Shown one piece after another: positions 43,268 to 54,100 of a stretch of DNA of 64,000 nt. Below the pieces are notes generated by a model. The model did not search any database. It was not told where the DNA came from and was given only the letters and a program-made list of their open reading frames with translations. The DNA is from Cytophagales bacterium. Lineage in GTDB: Bacteria > Bacteroidota > Bacteroidia > Cytophagales > Spirosomataceae. Position numbers and translations under genes: made by a program. Position 1 is the first letter of the stretch. Every line of letters starts with the position of its first letter. The stretch lies in NCBI GenBank assembly GCA_024742395.1, contig JANSYO010000011.1, forward strand, positions 32,549 through 96,548. Reading direction: 5' to 3'.

Positions 43268-43435
43268 ATGCTGATCACTATGTTAAAATCCCATCTGAAG
43301 TATCCTTTCATAAAATCTCTTATCAATTGGTCGTTTGGCCAGATAAGCTTAACGCCAGCTCACGCTGTTGCTGGAGAAGACCCCACAGTAATGTGTACTG
43401 AAGAGTATGTTTTAGCTACCATCTCAAAACCTTAA
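43268..43435 (+). CDS. Small hypothetical ORF (55 aa)
   Basis: ATG 39 nt after the TGTC element, stop 12 nt before the lipoprotein gene. The product (KYPFIKSLINWSFGQISLT, HAVAGEDPTVMCTEEYVL) matches nothing I know. Its position just after a conserved element and before the operon makes a leader peptide or small gene possible, but chance is not excluded. Confidence 0.25.
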   Translation: MLITMLKSHLKYPFIKSLINWSFGQISLTPAHAVAGEDPTVMCTEEYVLATISKP

Positions 43436-43447
43436 AAGATAAAACTT

Positions 43448-43966
43448 ATGGAGAAGATTAATAAATACCTGAAGTCAAAAACAGCCCGTAATTTACTCGG
43501 CTTGTTTGCTATCCTTGCCTTATTTTCTGGCTGTACGCCCACTACTCCTGCACCCGCCGGTAGCGGAACTACCCCAACTCCAACACCCGGCACCCCTACA
43601 GTTACCGAACTTATGAATAAAACATGGACGGTCACGATAGTGAAAGAAGACGCCACTACCGTTTATACCAAAGGGGACGGTTCCAGTATTCGTATGGGAT
43701 ATGTCGATTTTCAATTAAACTTAAGCAGCCTTACTTCAGCTAAACTAACCGCCGTAGATGGCAGGACATTTACTGGCACATGGTCTGTTTCAGCAGATAG
43801 TAAAACCTTAACCTTGCTGGGATTAACACCAGAGCCTACGGGCACGGGAGGCACTATTGCTTATGAAATAAACAGCATAACTGATACGGCCCTTAAGCTT
43901 ACCAGAAACTCTTCCAATAGAAAAACAGGAGCTGCTAAGACAGAATACGAATTGACCAATAAATAA
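43448..43966 (+). CDS. Small lipoprotein with lipocalin-like pattern
   Basis: This 172-residue protein has a lipoprotein signal (LALFSGC, Cys29), a Pro/Thr linker (PTTPAPAGSGTTPTPTPGTPT), and a beta-rich C-terminal domain (LMNKTWTVTIVKED, FTGTWSVSADSKTLTLLG, YEINSITDTALKLT) like the lipocalin-type domains of Bacteroidota lipoproteins. It ends 24 nt before the giant surface gene, so the two likely form an operon. No specific function can be assigned; it may anchor or assist that protein. Confidence 0.8.
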   Translation: MEKINKYLKSKTARNLLGLFAILALFSGCTPTTPAPAGSGTTPTPTPGTPTVTELMNKTWTVTIVKEDATTVYTKGDGSSIRMGYVDFQLNLSSLTSAKLTAVDGRTFTGTWSVSADSKTLTLLGLTPEPTGTGGTIAYEINSITDTALKLTRNSSNRKTGAAKTEYELTNK

Positions 43967-43990
43967 GCCTAACCTATTAAAGACATTGAC

Positions 43991-46900
43991 ATGAAAAAAA
44001 TTATACTTTCAATAACAGGCCTTTTGATGCTGCTCCTTGTCGGAGAGGTATTCTCTCAGGGAAAGGCCTATAACGTAAAAACTATATTTTCGACGGTAAA
44101 CGGCGAAAATACCCGGTATCCATTGTACATTTCTTTGCACACCAAAAACCCTGATTTGGCCCAGAAGGGCGTCACCAGGATTTTTGAAGGAGAGCCTACC
44201 ATCGAGGAAGTGAACAACGCCATATTTAGTCGGGCAGATAGAGGCATTGGTGAGTTTTATTTAACCAATGTAAAACCCAATGAGCCCATTCCTTTTTATG
44301 TAGATTATGGTTTTCATGATGTAGATGGTGATAATCGTTATCACTTTGATAATGTAACATTTTCTTATGGAGATTATAAGACCAATGAGTCGGCTCCGCT
44401 GTCACTTCAAAGCCAGGATATTTCCTATGATTGTAATATTTTTGAACAGAACTGCAGAGTCTACCAAAGGCATTATTTCAATTTTCCCAGAAATGAAGTG
44501 CATAAGAACAAAAAGCAAGCTTACGCCAAGCTCTTGATCTTAAGATTTTATAAGGGGGGTAAAGTGGCCAAAACCATGATGTTACCCATTGTCTTAATGG
44601 GTAAGTTTAGTGAGTTTCTGGTACGTGATTTAGGACCACATCAAGTAAAAACCATATTAAGATCAGTACCTGGCGACAACAGTTTTTCTTACATAGAAGC
44701 AGAAAAAGAATACTCCGTAGATAAGGTGATTTCTGCTTCGCTTTCAAATTCAAGAACAAAGGAAACCAGCGAAAAAGTGGAGGCCGGTTTCGATAAGTTT
44801 GGTATCAGTGGTGGGGGATCTTATGAGTCATCCACATCTACGACTAGAACCAAAAAAAATGAACAAACAAATGCTACTAACTTTACTTACATCAGTAAAG
44901 GAAGAATAACCAATAGTACTAAATATGATAGGTTTATTGTAGAGAAATGGAGGTATGATTATTATTTACAATCTGAGTGTAACGCCGTGTGGTACAATGA
45001 TATAGTTCAGGTGAACTTAAGTACGGCTATCGGGATAGTGCCGGTAGAAAAAGTAAAGGATCTTAATTACTATGAGAATGAACTTTTAGAAACGTACATA
45101 CCGCAATTCTATGAGAATCAGCAGACAGGAGAAGCGAAGTTTTGGGAGGACATGATTGCACTTAATAATAGACTTAAGGCCAATGCCAGACGAAAAGGCG
45201 GCTTTAGTAATGCCAAAGGTACAGAAGAGGAGAATATAAGGAAGGAGTCTACCTCTGTTAGTTACAAACAGGAAGTTTCATTTTCTAAATCTGAAAGTAA
45301 AGAAATAACTGCCAAAGTAGGCGTAGAAATTGGTTTTGTCTCTGCAAGTGTAGAGGCAAAAGATAAAACTACCCTGACAGTAGAAACTACGAACAGTACA
45401 GAAAATGCCCAAGGGAATAGTAAAACACTAACCATAGGTTTTTCCATTGATGATGACGATGATTCTGATCTGTTAAATGTAGATGTATATGAAGACGATG
45501 GATTTGGAGCCCCTTCTTTCAGATTAGTCGAAAATAGCAAAACCAGTTGCCCGTTTGAGGGCGGCAAGCAAATAGACAAACCTACCATTCAAGTGGCTAA
45601 ATATGAGAGTGCTACTTACGGAGATAGTGCTAAATTCTCAGATATTGAAATAGGTAAAGAAGTCATTTTTACTCTTAAAGTAAAGAACAATTCTGAAAGT
45701 CAAACAGCAAGAACATACCGTGTAAGGTATCCTAATCTGGCGTATCAGCTCCCTAAAATTGAGTTTATTGGCTACAGTTCTCCTACTCCTGAGTTTGATC
45801 TTCCTTATGGTGCAGAAAAGACGATTGACCTCATTGTAAAAAACGTTTATCCCGATGCCAAAGGCTACGAGGAAATTCTTATGATAGTAGAGCCTATTTG
45901 TGCCGATGTTTTAGCCAGAAGCGATGACGGATATGTGGCAGACACCGTAAAACTAGAAGCCTATTGGGGTGCTACAGATAAAAACAGAGCACCGGATAAT
46001 AATTTTGCAACCACAGCACTTTTGCTCAAGTCAGACGGCAGCTTACAAACTTCATACATTAATAAGTTTAATGGTGAAGCAAAGTTTACCAATATCAATG
46101 CCAATTCTGCCGAAGAAGAAGCTGCCATAGTACCTGTGAGTTGGAATAAAGAGAATGCCACAACACCAGAAATTACCAATTCGGTTTGGTTTAAATTTAT
46201 CGTTTCCAGTCCCGTAATGGAGCTACGTATGTGTGACCCAATGAATGACGGCTTTGACTCTCAAATGGCCGTTTATGAGGTGGGTGATGTCAATGACATG
46301 AGCACATATAAAATTCTTGCCGCTAATGACAGAGGCTTATGCAGAACTGGCAATACCATTACCGAATCTGCTGCAGTTCAGATGGAAAATTTGACACTGG
46401 GCGATACCTTGTATGTATTGATAGATGGATTTAAAGGTGCTCAAAGTGATTTTGGAATTATAGTGGAGAGTTTTCCTCCAAAAAACGACCCGAATTGTGA
46501 AGCGGTCAATTTGGATTTAAACGGTTCTGTTAGAAAAGGCACCATCCTTACAGGTCTTTCAAACTACAATGCCACCACTGAGATAAATGAAAGCATGCTC
46601 ATTCCGCAGGCTACCAATGCGGTTTATGGCTGGAAAGAAGATGAGATTCAGCATTCGGTTTGGTTCAGGTTTAGTGCTCCACAGGAAGAGGCAGTTTCTA
46701 TCGAAATCTTAAACGCCACATTTGATACGCAGTTGGCCGTATATGGCATCAGGACGTATTGTGGGGGCGAAAACTTCGATAAGTTTGAACTCCTTAAAGC
46801 CAATGATGATTTGGATCTTGAAGGAGGATTCAATAGCAAACTTACTCTAAAAGGAATACCATATCAGACCACCGCAAATCGAATTTATTATTACATATTG

Positions 46901-49495
46901 GTAGATGGCTACAAGGGTGCCATGGGTACTTTCGACCTACAGGTAAAACTGGGCCTGCCGGACAATGATTTAATTGAAAATGCTATAACCTTAGAATTAG
47001 ATGCGGTAGGTCAAGGAGTTTTTAACAATGGAGGTGCTACTGCCTCTGATGATGAGCAAGTGATAGCTCCACCGGTTTCTGAGCTGAATAAGCCCAACGG
47101 GTGGTCTGATAAGCCGGGCGATAACCGAGCAAGAAGAATAGAGCATTCTGTGTGGTTTAAATTTGTGGCACCAAATGAAGGAGCCGTTCAAATAAGCACC
47201 TGTAATCAAGCAAGTTTTGGGGCACAATTAGCCCTCTATAAAGTAGGAGACCTTAAAGATTACAGCACCTATCAATACCTTGGGGCAGATGATGGTGGGC
47301 ATCTATGCCGCATTCCTCCAAACAATGATTACCCAAACGGAACGAATAAGAGAGGTAGTATTTTAGATGTAACCGGTTTAGAACCAGGTGAAACTTATTA
47401 TTTAGTGGTGGATGGTTCTTTAAATTCTTTTGGTCAGTTTTCTATTGATCTCATTACCCAAAAAGTCACTGATCCTCCGGAAAATGATGATGCCTGTAAT
47501 GCTATTGCCTTAAAAACCGATGGGCAGGTTCAAAAAGGCTTCAATAATTTTGCAGCTACTGCCTCAAAAACGGAATATAAAATCATCCCAGAGATATGGG
47601 GAGATAAAAATATGGGTGGTACAGTATGGTTTACATTCACTGCTCCTGCAGGAGGGGAGGCAGAGATTTCACTGTGTGATTTAGCTAACTTCGATACTCA
47701 GATTGCTGTTTACGAGGTGGAGGATTGTAAAGTGGATACGAATTTTGTTTTGGTAGGTGCTAACGAGGATGGCCCTACAAGCTGTGCTACAGGCGGTGAT
47801 AGTTACCTTGCCTTAGAAGGTCTGACACCAGGGAAAAAGTATTATCTCGTAGTTGATGGTTACGGCCGAAACAGAGGGAGTTTTGGAATACTAATAAGAG
47901 ATGGGATCAGTCCGGGCCCGGTTAATGATGACGTAGCCAATGCCATTGAACTCCCGGTAGATGGAGAGGTGAAATCTGGTTTTACCAATTCCTTTGCCAC
48001 AGTACGAGACAATGAACAGGATATCAGACCCATACCCGCCAATAATCAGGACTGTACCACAGGCTGGTGTGATAAGCAGGTAGATAACTCCGTCTGGTTT
48101 AAGTTTGTAGCTCCAGTAGATGGCAAAGTTAATATTAGCACCTGTGATTTAGCAGATTTTGATACGCAGCTGGCATTGTATTCAGCTTCAGATGTAAATG
48201 ATTTTAGTACGTTTAGTCTGAAAGCAGCCAATGATGCCGGTCCGGTAGACTGCTCTACGTATTTTGATAGCTATTTGCCGGTGACAGGTCTAACCGCAGG
48301 TCAAACTTACTATATAATGGTGGATGGGTTTGACGGGGATAATGGTGATTTCTCTATCTCATTAACAGGAATAGCCGATGTAAAAGCCCCTACGGAGCCT
48401 ACTGCACCGCAAGCAGGAACTACCACAGAAACTACAGCCGAAATCTCTTGGAATGCCTCTTCAGATAATGTTGGAGTGGAAGAATACGAAGTATTTGTTG
48501 ATGGTAAATCTGTAGGTAAAACTTCAGAGACTTCCTTTACTTTAAATGGTCTGGCGGGCTCTTCTACCTATTCCGTGACAATAGTAGCAGTAGATGCTGC
48601 TGGTAATAAGTCTGGTGCTTCTACGGTACTTAGTGTAACCACTAAGACGGCCGCAGATAACGAAGCCCCATCAAGTCCGACCGGACTAAATGCTACAGAA
48701 ATCAGAATCACAGGAATTGATATTTCCTGGACTCCTGCTACGGATAATACAGGGGTGAAAGAATACAAAGTTTACGTAGATGGTGTTTTAACGGCTACGG
48801 TGACCGGGACTACCTATTCATTGTCAGGTTTAACTCCCGCTACGGCATATGCTGTATATATAGTAGCTGTTGATGCCGCAGGCAATACCTCTGATGCATC
48901 TACTTCTTTGAAAGTGACCACTAAGGCAGAAACCGTAGCAGATACAGAAGCTCCGGCTACTCCATCATCTGTCGTAGCAAAAGAGGTTACCGATACAGGA
49001 ATTCTCATAGAATGGACGGCCTCAAGCGACAATGTCGGGGTAGAAAGCTATGAGATATATGTTGATGGTGTTTTGGTGGGTAGTACTAAAGAAAATTCGT
49101 TTGTGATTACTGATCTAACAAAACTCACAGCTTACTCCATACAGGTTTTAGCCAAAGATGCCGCAGGGAATGCCTCTGCTTTAACTACGGCTTTGAAAGT
49201 AACTACTGTAGAAGAAAGCACCTTGGCTGCTAGCCAGGAAGTACTGGATGAAGCGATATCAATCTATCCAAATCCTTTCTATAACAGAATGAGTTTGAGG
49301 CTTCGCAATCACCATTTAAAAGAGGGAAGTATTGAGGTGCTCAACCAATTAGGGCAAGTGATAATAAAACCGGATTTTGAAATTAAAAATGAAGACCTGA
49401 TTGAAATTGACCTGAGCTTAATTGTACCGGGCGTTCACTTTTTACAAGTGAAAAGCGACAACCATATATTATATAAGCGTATCATAAAGCGGTAG
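43991..49495 (+). CDS. Giant T9SS-exported surface protein with PPGD-like segment, five PPC-like repeats and three FN3 domains
   Basis: This 1834-residue protein starts with a signal peptide (ITGLLMLLLVGEVFSQ). A unique N-terminal region contains ILRSVPGDNSFSY (~225), a long Ser/Thr/Glu-rich segment, FSIDDDDDSDLLNVD (~485), and TSCPFEGG (~519), parallel to segments of the protein at 34091. Five repeats of about 120-170 residues follow (~665-1460), each with a VWF(K/R/T)F core, a following CDxxxFDTQxAxY-type strand and DG at the end. Three fibronectin type III domains (~1463-1745) with EISWNASSDNVGV-type repeats precede a T9SS type A tail (SIYPNPFYNRMSLRL to the end). Predicted to be an adhesin or surface-layer component. 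Confidence 0.88.
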   Translation: MKKIILSITGLLMLLLVGEVFSQGKAYNVKTIFSTVNGENTRYPLYISLHTKNPDLAQKGVTRIFEGEPTIEEVNNAIFSRADRGIGEFYLTNVKPNEPIPFYVDYGFHDVDGDNRYHFDNVTFSYGDYKTNESAPLSLQSQDISYDCNIFEQNCRVYQRHYFNFPRNEVHKNKKQAYAKLLILRFYKGGKVAKTMMLPIVLMGKFSEFLVRDLGPHQVKTILRSVPGDNSFSYIEAEKEYSVDKVISASLSNSRTKETSEKVEAGFDKFGISGGGSYESSTSTTRTKKNEQTNATNFTYISKGRITNSTKYDRFIVEKWRYDYYLQSECNAVWYNDIVQVNLSTAIGIVPVEKVKDLNYYENELLETYIPQFYENQQTGEAKFWEDMIALNNRLKANARRKGGFSNAKGTEEENIRKESTSVSYKQEVSFSKSESKEITAKVGVEIGFVSASVEAKDKTTLTVETTNSTENAQGNSKTLTIGFSIDDDDDSDLLNVDVYEDDGFGAPSFRLVENSKTSCPFEGGKQIDKPTIQVAKYESATYGDSAKFSDIEIGKEVIFTLKVKNNSESQTARTYRVRYPNLAYQLPKIEFIGYSSPTPEFDLPYGAEKTIDLIVKNVYPDAKGYEEILMIVEPICADVLARSDDGYVADTVKLEAYWGATDKNRAPDNNFATTALLLKSDGSLQTSYINKFNGEAKFTNINANSAEEEAAIVPVSWNKENATTPEITNSVWFKFIVSSPVMELRMCDPMNDGFDSQMAVYEVGDVNDMSTYKILAANDRGLCRTGNTITESAAVQMENLTLGDTLYVLIDGFKGAQSDFGIIVESFPPKNDPNCEAVNLDLNGSVRKGTILTGLSNYNATTEINESMLIPQATNAVYGWKEDEIQHSVWFRFSAPQEEAVSIEILNATFDTQLAVYGIRTYCGGENFDKFELLKANDDLDLEGGFNSKLTLKGIPYQTTANRIYYYILVDGYKGAMGTFDLQVKLGLPDNDLIENAITLELDAVGQGVFNNGGATASDDEQVIAPPVSELNKPNGWSDKPGDNRARRIEHSVWFKFVAPNEGAVQISTCNQASFGAQLALYKVGDLKDYSTYQYLGADDGGHLCRIPPNNDYPNGTNKRGSILDVTGLEPGETYYLVVDGSLNSFGQFSIDLITQKVTDPPENDDACNAIALKTDGQVQKGFNNFAATASKTEYKIIPEIWGDKNMGGTVWFTFTAPAGGEAEISLCDLANFDTQIAVYEVEDCKVDTNFVLVGANEDGPTSCATGGDSYLALEGLTPGKKYYLVVDGYGRNRGSFGILIRDGISPGPVNDDVANAIELPVDGEVKSGFTNSFATVRDNEQDIRPIPANNQDCTTGWCDKQVDNSVWFKFVAPVDGKVNISTCDLADFDTQLALYSASDVNDFSTFSLKAANDAGPVDCSTYFDSYLPVTGLTAGQTYYIMVDGFDGDNGDFSISLTGIADVKAPTEPTAPQAGTTTETTAEISWNASSDNVGVEEYEVFVDGKSVGKTSETSFTLNGLAGSSTYSVTIVAVDAAGNKSGASTVLSVTTKTAADNEAPSSPTGLNATEIRITGIDISWTPATDNTGVKEYKVYVDGVLTATVTGTTYSLSGLTPATAYAVYIVAVDAAGNTSDASTSLKVTTKAETVADTEAPATPSSVVAKEVTDTGILIEWTASSDNVGVESYEIYVDGVLVGSTKENSFVITDLTKLTAYSIQVLAKDAAGNASALTTALKVTTVEESTLAASQEVLDEAISIYPNPFYNRMSLRLRNHHLKEGSIEVLNQLGQVIIKPDFEIKNEDLIEIDLSLIVPGVHFLQVKSDNHILYKRIIKR

Positions 49496-49517
49496 AATGC
49501 ATTTATAGCCAAGAAGT

Positions 49518-49552
49518 AAAAGGGTCAATCCAAACGCAGGATTGGCCCTTTT
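49518..49552 (+). terminator. Intrinsic terminator after giant surface gene
   Basis: AAAAGGGTCAATCC pairs with GGATTGGCCCTTTT (one G-T pair) around a 7-nt loop, ending in a T run. Confidence 0.88.
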
Positions 49553-49673
49553 GGCGTTAAAACGGTCGGATAAGAATGATTCAAAAGGGTATAGATATGT
49601 TGCAGCGTGCAAAAGGACTTATCTTTTAATCTTAATTTGAAACTGGATTCAAATTCATTCATTAAACACTGGT

Positions 49674-51107
49674 ATGCACCTAAGATATTTACTCTATTCG
49701 ATTTTACTAATTTCTCTGTTTAGCTGTTCAGAAAAGCAGGTAGATAAACCCAATATCATTTATATTCTTGCCGATGATTTAGGTTACGGTGATTTGGGAT
49801 GTTATGGTCAGGAGATCATCAGAACACCAAACCTGGATAAACTGGCTGCCTCGGGTATGCTTTTTACTGATCATTATGCAGGGAGTTCAGTTTGTGCACC
49901 ATCCAGAGCCACGCTTATGACGGGGATAAACACAGGTCATAACAGAATTAGAGGAAACTACGAAACCGGGCCAATGGGTTTTGGTGCAGGACGTGAGCTT
50001 TCAGATGAAACGGTAACCGTGGCAGAAGTACTCAGAGAGCAAGGCTACACCAATGCGATCATTGGAAAGTGGGGAATGGGTATGAATGGAACCACAGGAG
50101 AACCTATTAAGCAAGGGTTTGATTATAGCTATGGATACCTGAATCAAGGACATGCCCATTTTCAATTTCCCAGTTTTTTATTTAGAAACGGAGAAAGGAT
50201 AGAAATTCCGGAAAACAAGAATTTATCAAACAAGCTTTTCTCAAATGACCTGTTTACTGAGGAGTCTTTGAAGTTTGTAGAAGAAAAAAAGGATACCCCC
50301 TTCTTTTTGTATCTGGCTTATACCACACCTCATGCAGAGATGTTGCTTCCGCAAAGTTCTACTTTTGAAAGTTACAAAGGGCTGGTAGAGGAGAAACCAT
50401 TTGTTCAGAAGGGCAAACCAGACACTACAGATAATAATCAGGGAGCTTACAGAACTCAGATGTATCCGGCTGCCGCCTATGCTGCTCAGGTAACGCATTT
50501 AGATAGCTGTGTAGGGGTTTTATTAGATAAAATAAAGGCATTGGGACTGGAAGAAAACACCATTGTAATGTTTAGTAGTGATAATGGGCCACATGCAGAA
50601 GGTGGGGCAAACCCTTCTTATTTTAAAAGTAGCGGAAAGCTTCGTGGTCAAAAGAGAGACCTTTACGAAGGAGGAATTAGAGTTCCGTTTATGGTAAAAT
50701 GGCCGGCAAAAATTAAGCCTCAAAGTGTGACAGATCACATTTCTGCTTTTTGGGATATTTTGCCAACTCTGGCGGATATTGCAGGAGTAGAAAAACTGCA
50801 AACAGAAACAGATGGTATCTCGTTTCTTCCCACATTATTAGGAGAGAAAAACAGTCAGGATAAACATGAGTATTTATATTGGGAGTTTCATGAGAATCCA
50901 ACCACTAATCAGGCTATAAGAAAAGACGAATGGAAAGCTGTAAGGATGGATCCTGACGGAGAAGTTGAATTGTACAATCTTAATGAAGATATTGCCGAAG
51001 AAAATAACATTGCCGGTGAGCATCCTGAGGTAGTAAGCAAAATGAAATCTCTTTTTGAAGAAGGAAGAACACCGGATGATTTCTGGAAGATGAAAAGAAG
51101 AAAGTAA
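49674..51107 (+). CDS. S1-family sulfatase, lipoprotein
   Basis: This 477-residue sulfatase has a lipobox (ISLFSC, Cys18) and the metal-binding ADDLGYGD (D34, D35). The catalytic signature VCAPSRATLMTG has Cys74, the residue converted to formylglycine by a separate maturase. Later motifs include GKWGMG, SSDNGPHAEGG and the LRGQKRDLYEGGIRVPF segment of the family. The enzyme should hydrolyse sulfate esters of a glycan at the cell surface. The HTCS gene begins directly after its stop (0 nt), so they are co-transcribed. Substrate linkage cannot be read from sequence. It is the first gene of the polysaccharide locus in this window. Confidence 0.93.
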   Translation: MHLRYLLYSILLISLFSCSEKQVDKPNIIYILADDLGYGDLGCYGQEIIRTPNLDKLAASGMLFTDHYAGSSVCAPSRATLMTGINTGHNRIRGNYETGPMGFGAGRELSDETVTVAEVLREQGYTNAIIGKWGMGMNGTTGEPIKQGFDYSYGYLNQGHAHFQFPSFLFRNGERIEIPENKNLSNKLFSNDLFTEESLKFVEEKKDTPFFLYLAYTTPHAEMLLPQSSTFESYKGLVEEKPFVQKGKPDTTDNNQGAYRTQMYPAAAYAAQVTHLDSCVGVLLDKIKALGLEENTIVMFSSDNGPHAEGGANPSYFKSSGKLRGQKRDLYEGGIRVPFMVKWPAKIKPQSVTDHISAFWDILPTLADIAGVEKLQTETDGISFLPTLLGEKNSQDKHEYLYWEFHENPTTNQAIRKDEWKAVRMDPDGEVELYNLNEDIAEENNIAGEHPEVVSKMKSLFEEGRTPDDFWKMKRRK

Positions 51108-54100
51108 ATGATAAATCAGGGAAAAAAAGAAGAAAGGCAGAGCAGCCGCATGGTGTGGCTCTCTGCTCTATGCTTTTTCCTTTCCTTTTTTCAGGTTTCT
51201 GCCCAATTAAACACACATATTTCTGAAGAATCTTGGCTGCCCAACAGGGCGGTGAATTGCATTTTTCAAGACTCAGAAGGTTTGTTGTGGGTGGGTACAG
51301 CCTCAGGACTTTATCGTTATGATGGTGCCCATGTGAGGCATTATGCTACTAACCCCAATACCACCAATGCAATATATACGAATCATGTTACGGATATAAA
51401 TGAGGATGATTTAGGAAACATACTTATTGCTACCGAAAGTGGTTTCAGCTCTTTAAAAAAAGGGCCTGAGAAATTCACAACTTTATCTAATGAAATAGAA
51501 AGATTCCACTTTTTCCAGAATACAGGGAACGGAGAAAAATGGCTGAATTATGGTAGTGGGAAACTCGTGGAGGTTTCAGAAACCAGTAATGCCGAAAATC
51601 TGATAAAAAAGACTCTTTATGTTCCTCTTCAGATTACCGGGGAAATTACAGACCTGGTGAGCTGGAAAGGAGGGAAGCTCCTGTTGTCTTCAAATCGTGG
51701 TCTTTTTCTTTTTGATACCAAAACAGGAGAGACCATAGACTTGCAGTTTACTTATCAAGTGCAAGTAATGCACAAGTTAAAAGACAACCGTATTTTTCTT
51801 GGAACTACCGGGCAGGGGCTTTTTGAGGTACAACTGGCCAATGAAAAGGTTCAGGTGATACGTCGTTATCATTTTGGTAAAAAGTCAGAAGCTGGTTATG
51901 ATCAAATAATTTCACTATCTGGTAACGCCGAAGACAACGAGTTACTGATCAGTACCAGGAAAATGTACTATCATGCCAAAATAGAATCGGGAGGATTGAC
52001 CTTTAGTGCTACTCCTAAAGACACTGATTTACTCTTTGATAATACTATATTAACAACCTTCATTGACAACACAGGAATCTTCTGGATAGGCACCTTAAGA
52101 GGTTTGTTAAAAGTAACGCCAGCTATGCTTATAGCTGAAAGAATCAGGATTTCACCGGAGAATTACGTACCTGTGAATCATCAGATTTACCATTTGTTTA
52201 AAGAGAACAAAGAGAGAGTCTGGCTTAAAACCAGAGACGATGGCTCGTTCACATATAATCCTCTGACAGGCAAATTCACCAAGATTGATTTTAGCCAGAA
52301 CATTCAACGAGTGGACAGGTCCTCTGAGGGATATTTTATTGCTTTTGATAATCAGGCTGTTTACAGATTTGACAATTTCAGTGTAAAACCAAAACTCAAC
52401 GAAGTAGTCAAAACTTCAGGGTCAATATTAAGTAGTCTTGAGGTTTCGCCCGGCGAATGGTGGTTTGGCAGAAGTAAACTTGGTCTTGTACCTTATTACT
52501 CGACTACAAAACCAAAATACAGCCATCTTTTAGAGAAATTAAACCGGGAAGTCAAAGATTTTTCAATCATTTACACCATGACCAAAGACTCCAAAGACAA
52601 TGTATGGTTTGGGAGTAAAGGTCATGGATTAATCAAAGTTTCGCTGAGTACAGGCGATATTACGGTTTACTCCAGTATCGAAAACGAGGAAAAAGTTTCC
52701 AGAAGAATTCTAAATATTAAGGAAGATTCGAAGGGGCGAATCTGGGTGTGTTCACGAGAAGCGGGTTTGTATTTATACAATCCGGATAAGGATGATTTTA
52801 CACAGTACACGGTCATGGATGGTCTGCCTTCTAATGTCATCAGTGCAATTGCCGAAGACGACCAAAATAACCTCATCATTAGTACTGACAACGGACTGGC
52901 CATGTACAGGCCAGATCAGCCTTTACATTTTATTTCTTTTGGTGAAAAAGATGGAATTAGAAATACCGACTTTTCTTTTAATTCAGTAGCAGAAGGCGAA
53001 GAGGGCGAGGAGTACTTTGGTAATTCAAACGGTCTGTATAAGGTACATGTCAATGACTTAATTGACAAAACTGCACCGGAGGCAATTTACATTACAGGCT
53101 TTGATGTCATTGGAGTAAGAAAGGCTGAAAGCCTTACAGATACCCTGACAAATAAGGAGGAATACCTTAGCGGTCAAAAAGAAATAATATTACCAGCTTC
53201 CAGAAACGATTTTCGAATCTCCTTTTCTTTACGAGATTTTAATTCGGCATATAAAAACAAATATGCTTATCGACTGGCTGGCCATGATGATCAGTGGAAG
53301 TTTATTCTGAATGGTCAGCAAACTGTCCAGTTTCTTGATGTTCCGCCTGGGCATTATGTGTTTGAGTTAAAAGCGGCCAATGGTTACGGAATCTGGAGTA
53401 CAGACATTAAAAGAGTGAGTATTTATGTGGGCAAACCTTTTTGGCAGACTACCACGGCCTTCGTAATCTATTTTCTTGTAGCAGTAAGTTTACTGTATCT
53501 GGCGTACTATTTATTCAGAAGGTGGAATAACCTTCAGCATAAGCTAAAAGAGGAGAGAGAGCTGGGAGCGTTGCATGATCAGCAGATGATCTACTTTTCT
53601 GATCTTTCGCATGAGATTAAAAACAGGCTTAGTTTGCTGCTAGGGCCTTTGGAAAATGCACTGTCCGGGAAAAAAGTGAATCAGGCGGTTTTAAATAACC
53701 TGTATCAGCAGACCATGAGGTTAAAGAAAATGACTGATCAGATTATGAATATCCGAAACAGTGAGGCGGGTGAGTTTGTTCTTCAGGTGGGCCAGAATAA
53801 GCTTTTCGACTCTATTGAAAAAAGATGCAAAGAAACAGAAGCTTTTGCGGTAGTAAGAGATATTAACCTTAATTACAGCTTAGGCACTGAGCCTAAAGAG
53901 GCCTGGATTGATGAGGAGTTGCTGGAAATCATTCTTCTGAATTTGTTAAACAATGCCCTTAAATATACCCCTTCTGGTGGGGAGGTTTTGGTAAGAAGTG
54001 AGGTGGTAGAACTTGAAAAATCAGATTTGCCTGATTCTGCCCCTAAACCCGGAACCTACCTTAAATGTGTAGTGGAAGATACCGGAATAGGTATACCTTC

